64,000 nt of DNA from Paenirhodobacter enshiensis (GTDB lineage: Bacteria > Pseudomonadota > Alphaproteobacteria > Rhodobacterales > Rhodobacteraceae), in contig NZ_JFZB01000009.1 of assembly GCF_000740785.1 (NCBI RefSeq), positions 1 through 64,000 on the forward strand, read 5' to 3'. Of the stretch, positions 35,000 to 43,802 are shown in pieces. The notes beneath the pieces are model-generated. The model was not told the origin of the DNA. It was given only the letters and a program-made list of their open reading frames with translations, and did no database searches. The position numbers were made by a program, and so were the translations under genes. Numbering within the stretch: the stretch's first letter is position 1; every line of letters starts with the position of its first letter.

Positions 35000-36376
35000 T
35001 CAGCGGGCGACGCACCACGGGCCGCGCCAGAACCGCACGATCAGCGTGAGCCCGGTGCAGGCCAGTCCCACCACCAGACCGAGCCAGATCCCCTGCGCCC
35101 CTCCTCCGAAAGTGAAGCCGAGCAGGTAGCTCGCCGGCAGGCCGATCCCCCAATAGCAGGTGACCGCGACCCACATCGGCACGCGCGTGTCCTGCACCCC
35201 GCGCAACAGACCGAGCGCCATGACCTGTGTCGCGTCAAACAGCTGGAACAGCCCGGCGACGGCCAGAAGCGCGATGCCGACGGCCATGATCTCGGGGGCC
35301 TCGGGTTTCGCCGGGTCGAGGAACAGCGCGACGAGCGGGCCGGGGATGAGCAGGAATGCCGCGACCACGACGGCGCCGAAGCACAGCGACAGCGCCTGAG
35401 CGACCCAGGCCCCCATGCGCAGCGCTGCGCGGTCGTGCCGCCCGAAGGCGCGCCCGGCCCGCACGGTCGCGGCACTCGACAGCCCCATGTGGACCATGAA
35501 GGTCAGCATGGCGAGTTCCATCGCGATGCCATGGGCCGCGAGCGGCACCGTGCCGATCCAGCCCATCATCAGCGCCGTCGCCTGGAACAGCCCCGATTCC
35601 GCGAGCGCCGTCAGCCCGATCGGCACCCCGAGCCGCGCCATCGTGCGCGCCGCCTCCCAGTCCGGGCGCCACAGTCGCTGGAACAGACCGAACCGGCGCA
35701 TCTGCGGCTGACGTGCCGCGTAGCCGACCAGCGCCGCCGCCGTGACCAGCTGCACGACGACCGAACTCACCGCCGCGCCGCGCAGGCCAAGCTCGGGGAA
35801 GCCGTAGCGACCGAAGATCAGCACCCAGTTCAGCGCGATGTTGATCCCCACCCCGATCAGCGTCACGGCGAGAACGACACGGGTGCGTTCGAACGCGCTG
35901 AGGCACGATTTCACCACCGCCACGGTCAGCGCCGGGAACATGCCGATCATCGACACGCGCAGGAACTGCTGGGCGAGATCGGCGATGTCGTCTTCCTGTC
36001 CCATCAGTCGCAGCAGCGCGCCCGAATGGAACAGCACCGGCTGGATCGCCGCGGCATAGCCCAGAGACAGCCACAGCGCCATGCGGGTATCGCGCCGCAC
36101 CTGTGTCTCGTCACCCGCGCCGAGCGAGGCGGCAACCCGCCCCATCAGCGCATAGGACACGCCCGAGCCCACCACGAACAGCACGAAGAACAGCCCCGCC
36201 GCCAGCACCACCGCGGCCAGCTCGCGCACGCCATACCAGCCCATCATCACCGTATCGACGGTATGCAGCCCCACCTGCGCGAGGTTCGAGCCGATGATCG
36301 GCAGCCCGAGCACGAGAAGGGCGCGGGCATGACCCGGAGGACTGGACGCGGGGGGGAGGGAGATGGAACCGGACAT
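35000..36376 (-). CDS. MATE family efflux transporter (NorM-like)
   Basis: A 458-residue inner-membrane antiporter with twelve helices in two bundles. LGLPIIGSNLAQVGLHTVDT and VMMGWYGVRELAAV open the first half, and RLGVPIGLTALAESGLFQAT opens the second at about residue 240. These are hallmarks of NorM-type MATE pumps, which exchange cationic drugs or metabolites for sodium or protons. The ATG at 36376 (MSGSISLPP) is preferred over an upstream in-frame start, which only adds residues with no family match. It lies 69 bases downstream of ppk2 on the same strand and may be co-transcribed. Confidence 0.9.
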   Translation of the reverse strand: MSGSISLPPASSPPGHARALLVLGLPIIGSNLAQVGLHTVDTVMMGWYGVRELAAVVLAAGLFFVLFVVGSGVSYALMGRVAASLGAGDETQVRRDTRMALWLSLGYAAAIQPVLFHSGALLRLMGQEDDIADLAQQFLRVSMIGMFPALTVAVVKSCLSAFERTRVVLAVTLIGVGINIALNWVLIFGRYGFPELGLRGAAVSSVVVQLVTAAALVGYAARQPQMRRFGLFQRLWRPDWEAARTMARLGVPIGLTALAESGLFQATALMMGWIGTVPLAAHGIAMELAMLTFMVHMGLSSAATVRAGRAFGRHDRAALRMGAWVAQALSLCFGAVVVAAFLLIPGPLVALFLDPAKPEAPEIMAVGIALLAVAGLFQLFDATQVMALGLLRGVQDTRVPMWVAVTCYWGIGLPASYLLGFTFGGGAQGIWLGLVVGLACTGLTLIVRFWRGPWCVAR

Positions 36377-36445
36377 GGCGCGCAAGCTATCGGTGCGGTT
36401 CCGCGCCGTCCAGAGCCCGCGCGCGGGCTCTGGCATTTCGGGAGG

Positions 36446-37483
36446 TCAGGCCTTCGCGGCCGCGGTCCGGGCAGCGGCCTGCGCCGGGTGCAGCGCCGCG
36501 CCGAGGATATGCTCGGAAGCGCGCACCACATGGCTTGCGTGGCCCACGATCAGCGGATCGGGCAGGGTGGCGATGGCCGGATCCTTGTCGGGGTAATCCA
36601 GCGTCGACAGGAAATGCTTCATGCAGTTCAGCCGGGCGCGCTTCTTGTCGTTCGACTTGACGATGACCCAGGGGCTGTCAGCGGTGTCGGTGTAGAAGAA
36701 CATCGCCTCCTTCGCCTCGGTGTAATCGTCCCATTTGTCGAGCGAGGCAATGTCGATCGGGCTGAGCTTCCAGCGTTTGAGCGGGTCGGTGCCGCGCTCG
36801 GCGAAGCGGCGGCGCTGCTCGTCACGGGTCACCGAGAACCAGTATTTGTAAAGCCGCACCCCCGAACGCACCAGCATCCGTTCGAGTTCGGGCGTCTGGC
36901 GCATGAATTCGAGGTATTCGGACGGCGTGCAAAAGCCCATCACCCGCTCGACCCCGGCGCGGTTGTACCAGGAGCGGTCGTAGAACACCATTTCGCCCGC
37001 GGTGGGCAGGTGCTGGATATAGCGCTGGAAGAACCACTGACCCTTCTCGACCTCGGTCGGCTTGTTCAGCGCGACGACGCGGGCGAAGCGGGGGTTGAGA
37101 TGCTCCATGAAGCGCTTGATCGTGCCGCCCTTGCCCGCAGCATCGCGGCCCTCGAACAGGATGACGAATTTCTGCCCCGTCTCCTGCGCCCAGATCTGCA
37201 CTTTCAGCAGTTCGGCCTGCAAAAGCGCCTTCTCCTTCTCATAGGCGGGTCGGCCCATCCGGCGCGGATAGGGGTATTTGCCGCTTTCGAAGGCCAGACG
37301 GATCGCATTCGGATCGACCGTCGGGAATACCTTCGGGCCTTCAAGGCGGCCTTCTCCGGGCTCGGTGTCGGGCTGCTCCCCGGACAGCGGCACCGTCTCG
37401 GCACCCGTCGGGCCGCTTTGCGGCGCGACGGCCGTCACGGCAGGCTCCCGGGCGGGAACGGCACTCTGGTTCAGGTCTTCCAT
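36446..37483 (-). CDS. ppk2: Polyphosphate kinase 2
   Basis: A 345-residue PPK2 class I kinase that transfers phosphate between polyphosphate and nucleotides, usually forming GTP or ATP from the diphosphate. Walker A is in LFEGRDAAGKGGTIKRF (near residue 110), Walker B in MVFYDRSWYNRAGVERVMGF, and the lid module has WKLSPIDIASLDKWDDY (LSPIDIASLDKWDDY). The N-terminal 45 residues are a low-complexity Pro/Glu-rich tail, and the C-terminus ends in an Ala-rich helix. One kinase domain is present, so it is a single-domain PPK2. GGAGAGCGCC precedes the ATG. Confidence 0.95.
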   Translation of the reverse strand: MEDLNQSAVPAREPAVTAVAPQSGPTGAETVPLSGEQPDTEPGEGRLEGPKVFPTVDPNAIRLAFESGKYPYPRRMGRPAYEKEKALLQAELLKVQIWAQETGQKFVILFEGRDAAGKGGTIKRFMEHLNPRFARVVALNKPTEVEKGQWFFQRYIQHLPTAGEMVFYDRSWYNRAGVERVMGFCTPSEYLEFMRQTPELERMLVRSGVRLYKYWFSVTRDEQRRRFAERGTDPLKRWKLSPIDIASLDKWDDYTEAKEAMFFYTDTADSPWVIVKSNDKKRARLNCMKHFLSTLDYPDKDPAIATLPDPLIVGHASHVVRASEHILGAALHPAQAAARTAAAKA

Positions 37484-37648
37484 GGCGCTCTCCTGTTGGT
37501 CATTTGCCTATCGTGACGCAAATGTGACAACGCCGCCTTGATGCCGATCAAAATTCGTTATCCCGGATGCCGGATTCGCGTCTTTTCATCTCCGCCTGAC
37601 AGGCAGATGATCCACCCGGATCCATTTCCGGCCTGCAAGGAGTCCTCC

Positions 37649-38308
37649 ATGATTACGCTTTACGGCATCGCTCATTCCCGCGCGACGCGCACCATCTGGG
37701 CGCTCGAGGAACTCGGCCTCGCCTGGCGCCATGTTCCTGTCATCCAGGCGCCGCGGATGCGCCGGATGGGACGCGATCCGCTGGCCGCGGATGCTGCGCT
37801 GAATACCGTTTCGCCCGCGTTCCTGCGTCTGTCGCCTGCGGGTGCGATCCCGGTGATCGACGACGACGGCTTCGTGCTCGGCGAATCCCTCGCGATCAAT
37901 CTCTACCTTGCCGAGAAAGCGGGTGGCCCGCTCGCGCCCAGTGACGCCATCGAACGCGCCCGCATGACCGAGGTCTCGCTCTACGCCGCCACCTGGATCG
38001 AGGACGCAGCGCTCGTCATCGACAAGAATGCCGAGGCGGCGAGCCCCGACGCCGCAGCCCTCGCCGCGGCCGCGGCGAAGCTCGCCCGCCCGCTCGACGT
38101 GCTCGAAGGCCGGCTCGCCGCCGAGGGCGGACTGGTCGGCGGCCGGTTCACCATCGCCGACGTGGGCGTCGCCGAGATCCTGCGCTACGCCCGCCCCGCG
38201 ACGGCGCTGTTCGACGCCCGCCCGCATCTCAAGGCCTGGCTCGCCGCCTGCCAGTCGCGCCCCGCGTTTCAGAAGATGTGGGCCCTGCGCGAGGCCGAGG
38301 TGATCTGA
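37649..38308 (+). CDS. Glutathione S-transferase family protein
   Basis: A 219-residue GST. The N-terminal thioredoxin-like domain (about 1-85) starts ITLYGIAHSRATRTIWALEE, with Ser and Arg at the likely glutathione site and AIPVIDDDGFVLGESLAI containing the cis-Pro and the ES pair that holds the gamma-glutamyl group. The helical C-terminal domain has GGRFTIADVGVAEILRY with the N-capping box. AAGGAGTCC precedes the ATG at 37649; an earlier in-frame ATG lies in non-coding-looking sequence. The substrate is unknown. It is divergent from ppk2. Confidence 0.9.
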   Translation: MITLYGIAHSRATRTIWALEELGLAWRHVPVIQAPRMRRMGRDPLAADAALNTVSPAFLRLSPAGAIPVIDDDGFVLGESLAINLYLAEKAGGPLAPSDAIERARMTEVSLYAATWIEDAALVIDKNAEAASPDAAALAAAAAKLARPLDVLEGRLAAEGGLVGGRFTIADVGVAEILRYARPATALFDARPHLKAWLAACQSRPAFQKMWALREAEVI

Positions 38309-38364
38309 CCTCTCCGCCGGCCTGTCCTGCCGGACGACCCTCCCGAACCGTGCCGCGCTCCCTC

Positions 38365-38429
38365 TCTTTCATCTTTCCGAAAATATCCCGGGGGTGAGCG
38401 CGGCACGCGCGAGGGGGCAGCGCCCCCTC
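38365..38429 (+). repeat. Dispersed intergenic repeat, copy 9
   Basis: CTTTC-AT-CTTTCC, core AAATATCCCGGGGG, middle hairpin GCGCG/CGCGC-like, then GAGGGGGC-AGC-GCCCCCTC (38411-38429). It lies between the GST stop and the parE promoter. Confidence 0.86.
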
Positions 38430-38575
38430 TCTTCCTCTCCGCCCCGAGTTTCAGGCCCCCGGCACCGATCCGCCGAGGCCCGGCTTGCTCCCGCCCCCCT
38501 GCCTGCGCTATCCCTGACACGACGGGCACCGTTGGGGGTGCCAAAGCCCGACAGACACGACAGAAAGCAGGCAGC

Positions 38576-40531
38576 ATGGCCGACGATCTCCTTTCGCAAC
38601 AGGCAGAGACCTATGACGCCTCCTCGATCGAGGTGCTCGAGGGGCTCGAGCCGGTGCGCAAGCGGCCCGGCATGTATATCGGCGGCACCGACGAGCGCGC
38701 GCTGCATCACATGGTGGCGGAAATCCTCGACAACGCCATGGACGAGGCCGTCGCCGGCCACGCCAACCGCATCGAGGTCGAGATGAACGCCGACGGCTCG
38801 ATCACCGTGCGCGACAACGGCCGCGGCATCCCGGTCGATCCGCATCCGAAATTCCCCGGCAAATCGGCGCTCGAAGTCATTCTGTGCACGCTGCACGCCG
38901 GCGGCAAGTTCTCGAACAAGGCCTATTCGACCTCGGGCGGTCTGAACGGCGTCGGCTCCTCGGTGGTCAACGCGCTTTCCGACAGCATGATCGTGCAGGT
39001 CGCGCGCAACCGCGAACTCTATGAACAGCGCTTCTCGCGCGGCGTGCCGCTCGGCCCGGTCGAGAAGCTCGGCGCGGCGCCGAACCGGCGCGGCACCACC
39101 GTCACCTTCCATGCCGACCCCGAGATCTTCGGCGCGCTGACGCTGAAACCCGCCCGCGTGTTCCGCATGACGCGCTCGAAGGCCTTCCTGTTCTCGGGCG
39201 TGGAAATCCGCTGGAAGACCGCCATCGCCGATGGCGACACCCCGATGGAGGCGGTGTTCCACTTCCCGAACGGCCTCGCCGACTTCCTGAACGAGACCCT
39301 CACCGGCACCGAGACCTATTCCGAGCGTCCCTTCGCCGGCAAGGTCAGCTTCGAGGAGAAGTTCGGCGTGCCGGGCTCCGTCGAATGGGCGATCAACTGG
39401 ACGCCGATGCGCGACGGTTTCATCTCGTCTTACTGCAATACCGTGCCGACGCCCGAAGGCGGCACCCACGAGGCGGGCTTCTGGGCCGCGATTCTCAAGG
39501 GCGTGCGTGCCTATGGCGAGATGGTCGGCAACAAGAAGGCCGCGCTCGTCACCCGCGAAGACCTGCTGACCGGCGGCTGCGCGCTTTTGTCGGTGTTCAT
39601 CCGCGAGCCCTCCTTCGTCGGCCAGACCAAGGACCGGCTGTCGACGGAAGAGGCCGCGAAATGGGTCGAGGTGGCCGTCCGCGACCATTTCGACAACTGG
39701 CTTGTCGCCGATCCGAAATCGGCGGGTGCGATCCTCGATTTCCTCGTGCTGCGCGCCGAGGAGCGGCTGAAGCGCCGGCAGGAAAAGGAAACGCAGCGCA
39801 AATCCGCCACCAAGAAACTGCGCCTGCCCGGCAAGCTGGTGGATTGCTCGGCCAAGGACCGTTCGGGCACCGAGCTGTTCCTCGTCGAGGGCGATTCGGC
39901 CGGCGGTTCGGCCAAGATGGCGCGCGACCGCGAGCATCAGGCGCTGTTGCCCCTGCGCGGCAAGATCCTGAACGTTCTGGGCGCGGCGAGCTCCAAGCTC
40001 GGCCAGAACCAGGAGATCAACGATCTCGCGCAGGCGCTCGGCACCGGGATGGGCAGCAAGTTCCGCCTCGACGATCTGCGCTACGACAAGATCATCATCA
40101 TGACCGATGCCGATGTCGACGGGGCGCATATCGCGTCCCTTCTGATGACGTTCTTCTTCACCCAGATGCGGCCTCTGGTCGACAAGGGGCATGTGTATCT
40201 GGCCTGTCCGCCGCTTTATCGGCTGACCCAGGGCGCGCGCCGGATCTATGTCTCGGACGATGCCGAGAAGGAAGAATGGCTGAAGAAGGGCCTCGGCGGC
40301 AAGGGCAAGATCGACGTGCAGCGCTTCAAGGGCCTTGGCGAGATGGATGCCAAGGATCTGAAGGATACCACGATGAACCCGACCAGCCGCAAGCTGATCC
40401 GCGTCACCACCGCCGAGGATTTCCCCGGCGAGACCGGCGATATCGTCGAGCGGCTGATGGGCAAGAAGCCCGAGATGCGCTTCCAGTTCATTCAGGAAAA
40501 CGCCCGCTTCGTCGAGGATCTGGACGTTTGA
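38576..40531 (+). CDS. parE: DNA topoisomerase IV subunit B
   Basis: A 651-residue type IIA topoisomerase ATPase subunit that, with ParC, decatenates chromosomes. The GHKL ATPase domain shows EILDNAMDEAVAGHA, then RDNGRGIPVDPHPKF and YSTSGGLNGVGSSVVNALS. The TOPRIM domain has TELFLVEGDSAGGSAKMARD and IIIMTDADVDGAHIASLL with the metal-binding acids. KGLGEMDAKDLKDTTMNP closes the protein. The size and the AYSTSGGLNG region fit ParE and not GyrB, which is longer. The gene may be co-transcribed with the hypothetical gene 44 bases downstream. Confidence 0.97.
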   Translation: MADDLLSQQAETYDASSIEVLEGLEPVRKRPGMYIGGTDERALHHMVAEILDNAMDEAVAGHANRIEVEMNADGSITVRDNGRGIPVDPHPKFPGKSALEVILCTLHAGGKFSNKAYSTSGGLNGVGSSVVNALSDSMIVQVARNRELYEQRFSRGVPLGPVEKLGAAPNRRGTTVTFHADPEIFGALTLKPARVFRMTRSKAFLFSGVEIRWKTAIADGDTPMEAVFHFPNGLADFLNETLTGTETYSERPFAGKVSFEEKFGVPGSVEWAINWTPMRDGFISSYCNTVPTPEGGTHEAGFWAAILKGVRAYGEMVGNKKAALVTREDLLTGGCALLSVFIREPSFVGQTKDRLSTEEAAKWVEVAVRDHFDNWLVADPKSAGAILDFLVLRAEERLKRRQEKETQRKSATKKLRLPGKLVDCSAKDRSGTELFLVEGDSAGGSAKMARDREHQALLPLRGKILNVLGAASSKLGQNQEINDLAQALGTGMGSKFRLDDLRYDKIIIMTDADVDGAHIASLLMTFFFTQMRPLVDKGHVYLACPPLYRLTQGARRIYVSDDAEKEEWLKKGLGGKGKIDVQRFKGLGEMDAKDLKDTTMNPTSRKLIRVTTAEDFPGETGDIVERLMGKKPEMRFQFIQENARFVEDLDV

Positions 40532-40575
40532 TCCGCGCTTAGTCGGTTTCGGAAAAACAAAGGAAAGTCATCCGG

Positions 40576-41472
40576 ATGCAGATCGTCTTTCACCTCGGTG
40601 CCTATTCGAGCGACGTCGAACATCTGGCCGGGGGGCTGATGGCGAACCCGGAGGTTCTGGCCGCGCACGGCATCTGGTGTCCGGCCCCGGCTTCCTATCG
40701 CGCCACGCTGCGCGAGATCGTCTCGGGGCTCGGCGGGGCTGTTGCCGACGATGCGACGCAGGAGCGGGTGCTCGATCTGTGCCTCGAGGGCGCTCCCTCC
40801 GATGTGCGCCGGCTGGTGCTTTACGGCGGCAATTTCCTGTCCGCTCCCGAGCGTGTGATCACGCAGCGCGGGCTTTATCCTTTCGCGGGCGACCGGGTGC
40901 GCGGCCTCGTCAATCTGTTTCCGGAAGACGATCTGACCTTCTGCCTTGCCACGCTGAACCCGGCGATCCTGCTGTCGAACATGCTGACCCGGCAATCCGG
41001 GCGCCGCAGCTATGACGATATTCTTGCCGGTCAGCCGCCCGAGACGCTGCTCTGGGGCCCGGTCATCGCCCAGATCGCCGAGGCGGCCTCGGGCCGTTCG
41101 TTCCTGGTCTGGGCGAACGAGGATATGCCGTTTTTGCAGCCGCTGCTGATGCGGCGTCTGGCCGGGCTGCCCGATGGGGGCGCGGCGCTGAACGCCGAGA
41201 ACAGCCTGCTCGCGCAGCTGGTCTCGACGGCCGGGATGGAGGAATTCGAGCGCCGCCTGTCCGCTTTGCCTGCCGCGGAGAGATACGGGGCGGCCCGCGA
41301 TGCGCTGGTCGCCGAGGTGCTGGAGATCTTCGCCCTCGCCGATCAGACCGAGGCCGAGGTGGCGCTGCCCGGCTGGGATCAGGGGTTCGTCGATCAGCTC
41401 GGTTCGGGATACGAGCGCGACATGCGCGATGCTGCCGCGATCCGTGGCGTGGAACTGCTCAGCGTCGCCTGA
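40576..41472 (+). CDS. Hypothetical protein, possibly sulfotransferase-like fold
   Basis: 298 residues; I do not recognise a defined family. The start MQIVFHLGAYSSDVEHLAG has the shape of the HIGAHKTGTT loop that opens sulfotransferase-like P-loop proteins, but the phosphosulfate-binding residues are not conserved. Later segments are NLFPEDDLTFCLATLNPAI (a second strand-loop) and SFLVWANEDMPFLQPLLM. It ends GYERDMRDAAAIRGVELLS. Similar proteins seem confined to this order. No signal peptide or membrane helix is seen. It lies 44 bases past parE on the same strand and ends at a perfect hairpin. Confidence 0.72.
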   Translation: MQIVFHLGAYSSDVEHLAGGLMANPEVLAAHGIWCPAPASYRATLREIVSGLGGAVADDATQERVLDLCLEGAPSDVRRLVLYGGNFLSAPERVITQRGLYPFAGDRVRGLVNLFPEDDLTFCLATLNPAILLSNMLTRQSGRRSYDDILAGQPPETLLWGPVIAQIAEAASGRSFLVWANEDMPFLQPLLMRRLAGLPDGGAALNAENSLLAQLVSTAGMEEFERRLSALPAAERYGAARDALVAEVLEIFALADQTEAEVALPGWDQGFVDQLGSGYERDMRDAAAIRGVELLSVA

Positions 41473-41498
41473 GGGCCGGCCCGGCCGATGTGCCGCGA

Positions 41499-41533
41499 TC
41501 CCGGGGGCAGGGCCAGCGCCATTGCCCCCGGGA
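41499..41533. terminator. Bidirectional hairpin between the hypothetical gene and DoxX
   Basis: TCCCGGGGGCA (41499-41509) pairs perfectly with TGCCCCCGGGA (41523-41533) around 13 bases. It lies between convergent stop codons; there is no strong T run on either side. Confidence 0.65.
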
Positions 41534-41539
41534 GGTGTA

Positions 41540-41917
41540 TTATTTGCGCGTCAGGGCGAAAGCGCCGCCGCCGGCGGTGACCAGATAGAGGAACGCGAAG
41601 CACAGGCTGACCGCCAGCGCGCCGCCATTCTCCGTCGGGAAGAAGCTCTTCGGGAAATGCGCGATGAAATAGGCAAAGGCCATTTCGCCCGACAGCACAA
41701 AGGCGACGAGGCGCGTCTGCAGTCCGATCAGCAGAGCGGCGCCCAGGATCAGCTCGATCAGCCCGGCGAACCACGGCATCGAGCCGGTCGGCGGCATGAA
41801 CACGCCGGCGTGGAAGTGGAAGATCTTGGCAAGGCCGAAGTTGAGCATCACCAGGCCGAGGACGATGCGCAGCAGCCCGAGCGCGTAAGGCTGCCAGGCG
41901 TTCAGTTTCTGCTCCAT
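41540..41917 (-). CDS. DoxX family protein
   Basis: A 125-residue four-helix membrane protein. It has YALGLLRIVLGLVMLNFGLA near the N-terminus (ALGLLRIVLGLVMLNFG), GSMPWFAGLIELILGAALLIG in the second pair, and EMAFAYFIAHFPKSFFPTEN, followed by a last helix. This is the DoxX form annotated as a quinol-oxidase-subunit relative, with no known function. AAAGGAACAGAC precedes the ATG at 41917, which decides between this and a much longer reading. It is a single gene, downstream of the tig terminator. Confidence 0.87.
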   Translation of the reverse strand: MEQKLNAWQPYALGLLRIVLGLVMLNFGLAKIFHFHAGVFMPPTGSMPWFAGLIELILGAALLIGLQTRLVAFVLSGEMAFAYFIAHFPKSFFPTENGGALAVSLCFAFLYLVTAGGGAFALTRK

Positions 41918-42128
41918 GTCTGTTCCTTTCAAAAGAGGCCATCGCGGCCCGGGGAGGAGGGTCGCCCGCCGGCTCGGCGGCGGATCGTCTCTGTCTAGCC
42001 CGAAACCGGCCTGCTGCGAACCCTTGCTTCGTTTCCGCTTCGCGCAACGGTTGTGCGGCGACGAGCGAAGCCCGCGGCCCGGGATCTGCAACGGCCCGAT
42101 GCCTGAACCCGTCTGGCACCGGCGCATG

Positions 42129-42158
42129 AAAAAGGGCCGCCCGGATGGGGCAGCCCTT
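42129..42158 (-). terminator. Terminator of tig
   Basis: AAGGGC-C-GCCC pairs with GGGGC-A-GCCCTT around GGAT, and the minus strand continues with five T residues. It lies 58 bases past the tig stop. Confidence 0.85.
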
Positions 42159-42215
42159 CGATGGGTCAGCTCGTTCCGGCCCGGGCGCCTGCGCGCCCCG
42201 GGACGTTGGACGGGA

Positions 42216-43550
42216 TCAGATCTCGTCCAGCGCCTCGATGGCCTTCTGGAGCTCGTCCTTCGAGACTTCCTTCTCGGCGACCTTGGCATTGCCGACGATG
42301 TAATCGACGACCTTGTCCTCGAAGATAGGGGCGCGAAGCTGCTGCTGCATCTGCGGGTTCTTCTGCACGAACTCGAAGAACGCACGCTCCTGACCCGGAT
42401 ACTGACGGGCCTGGTTCAGCACGGCCTGAGTGAACTCGGCATCCGAAACCTCGATATCCTGACGACGGCCGATCTCGGCGAGCAGCAGGCCAAGGCGCAC
42501 GCGACGCTCGGCGAGCTTGTTGTGCTCGGCGGTCGGCTCCATGGCGGCGTGGTTGTGCTCGTGATCGTCCGGGTGCTCTTCGTGATAGAGCTGATGGGCG
42601 ATCTGATGCGCCTCGGCCTCGACCAGCGAGGGCGGCAGCTCGAAGCTCACCTTGGTGTCGAGCGCATCGAGCAGGCCACGCTTCAGGATCGCACGCGCGG
42701 CGCCGACATATTCGGCTTCCAGACGCTCGGCGATCTGCTTCTTCAGCGCGGCGAGGTCCTCGGCACCGAACTTCTTCGCCAGCTCGTCATCGAGCTCGGC
42801 TTCCTTCGGCGCCTTGACGGCCTTCACGGTGCACTTGAACACGGCTTCCTTGCCGGCCAGGTGCTTCGCGCCGTATTCGGCCGGGAAGGTGGTCTTCACT
42901 TCGACTTCGTCATCGGCCTTGGCGCCGAGGAGCTGGTCCTCGAACCCCGGGATGAAGGTGTTCGAGCCGAGGATCAGCGGGTAATCCTCGCCCTTGCCGC
43001 CCTCGAAGGGCTCGTCGCCGAGGAAGCCCTCGAAGTCGATCACGACCTGATCGCCTTCCTTGGCCTTCGACCCCTTGCGGCGGTCCTCGAAGGACTGCGC
43101 GGTCTTGGCGAGGTTCTTCAGCGCTTCCTCGACGGCCTCGTCATCGGCCTTGACGGTCAGACGCTCCAGCTCGACGCCGGAGAAATCGACATCCGGGATC
43201 TCGGGAAGGGCTTCGTATTCGACGGTGACGGTGACGTCATCGCCTTCCTTCCAGGTTTCGCCGTCCTTCATCTCGACCTTGGGCTGCTGCGCCGGACGGT
43301 CGCCGTTCTTGTCGAACATGTCCTTCATCGCGCCGTCGACGGCTTCCTGCATGGCATCGCCGAGCACACGCTGACCGAAGGTCTTGCGCATCATCGCCAT
43401 CGGCACGTGGCCCTTGCGGAAGCCCTTCATCTCGACTTCGGGCTGCGCTTCCTGAAGCTTCTCGGTGACTTTCGCATCGAGCTCGGCGGCGGGGATGGTG
43501 ATCTGGTAGCCGCGCTTCAGGCCTTCGTTCAGCGTCTCGGTGACCTGCAT
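42216..43550 (-). CDS. tig: Trigger factor (ribosome-bound chaperone)
   Basis: A 444-residue chaperone and peptidyl-prolyl isomerase at the ribosome exit. The N-terminal ribosome-binding domain holds the signature [17 protein letters not shown] (GFRxGxxP, near residue 43). The FKBP-type PPIase domain is at about residues 160-245 ([20 protein letters not shown]). The helical C-terminal domain includes a His/Asp/Glu-rich insert ([17 protein letters not shown]), common in alphaproteobacteria. GAGGAACTCC precedes the ATG at 43550. It is divergent from hisD and has its own terminator. Confidence 0.97.
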   Translation of the reverse strand: MQVTETLNEGLKRGYQITIPAAELDAKVTEKLQEAQPEVEMKGFRKGHVPMAMMRKTFGQRVLGDAMQEAVDGAMKDMFDKNGDRPAQQPKVEMKDGETWKEGDDVTVTVEYEALPEIPDVDFSGVELERLTVKADDEAVEEALKNLAKTAQSFEDRRKGSKAKEGDQVVIDFEGFLGDEPFEGGKGEDYPLILGSNTFIPGFEDQLLGAKADDEVEVKTTFPAEYGAKHLAGKEAVFKCTVKAVKAPKEAELDDELAKKFGAEDLAALKKQIAERLEAEYVGAARAILKRGLLDALDTKVSFELPPSLVEAEAHQIAHQLYHEEHPDDHEHNHAAMEPTAEHNKLAERRVRLGLLLAEIGRRQDIEVSDAEFTQAVLNQARQYPGQERAFFEFVQKNPQMQQQLRAPIFEDKVVDYIVGNAKVAEKEVSKDELQKAIEALDEI

Positions 43551-43802
43551 GGAGTTCCTCTATCTGCATGGGCGCGCCACGGACGGGCGCGCAACATTCC
43601 CGAAATTTCAGCCGCCCTTCTATTGGGGGCGGGGGGCGGAGGCAAGGCGAAAAGCTGTGTGCGCAAGCCCTGCGCCGGGGGCTGCGGGCGGTTTCGCGCG
43701 GGATAGGACGGCGGGTGCGCGCGACGGGCGCCCCGGCGACGGCTTGCGCTTGCGATACCGCGCGCGAGGCCGTAAGCCGGGGGCGACCAAGGAGGGCCCG
43801 CC

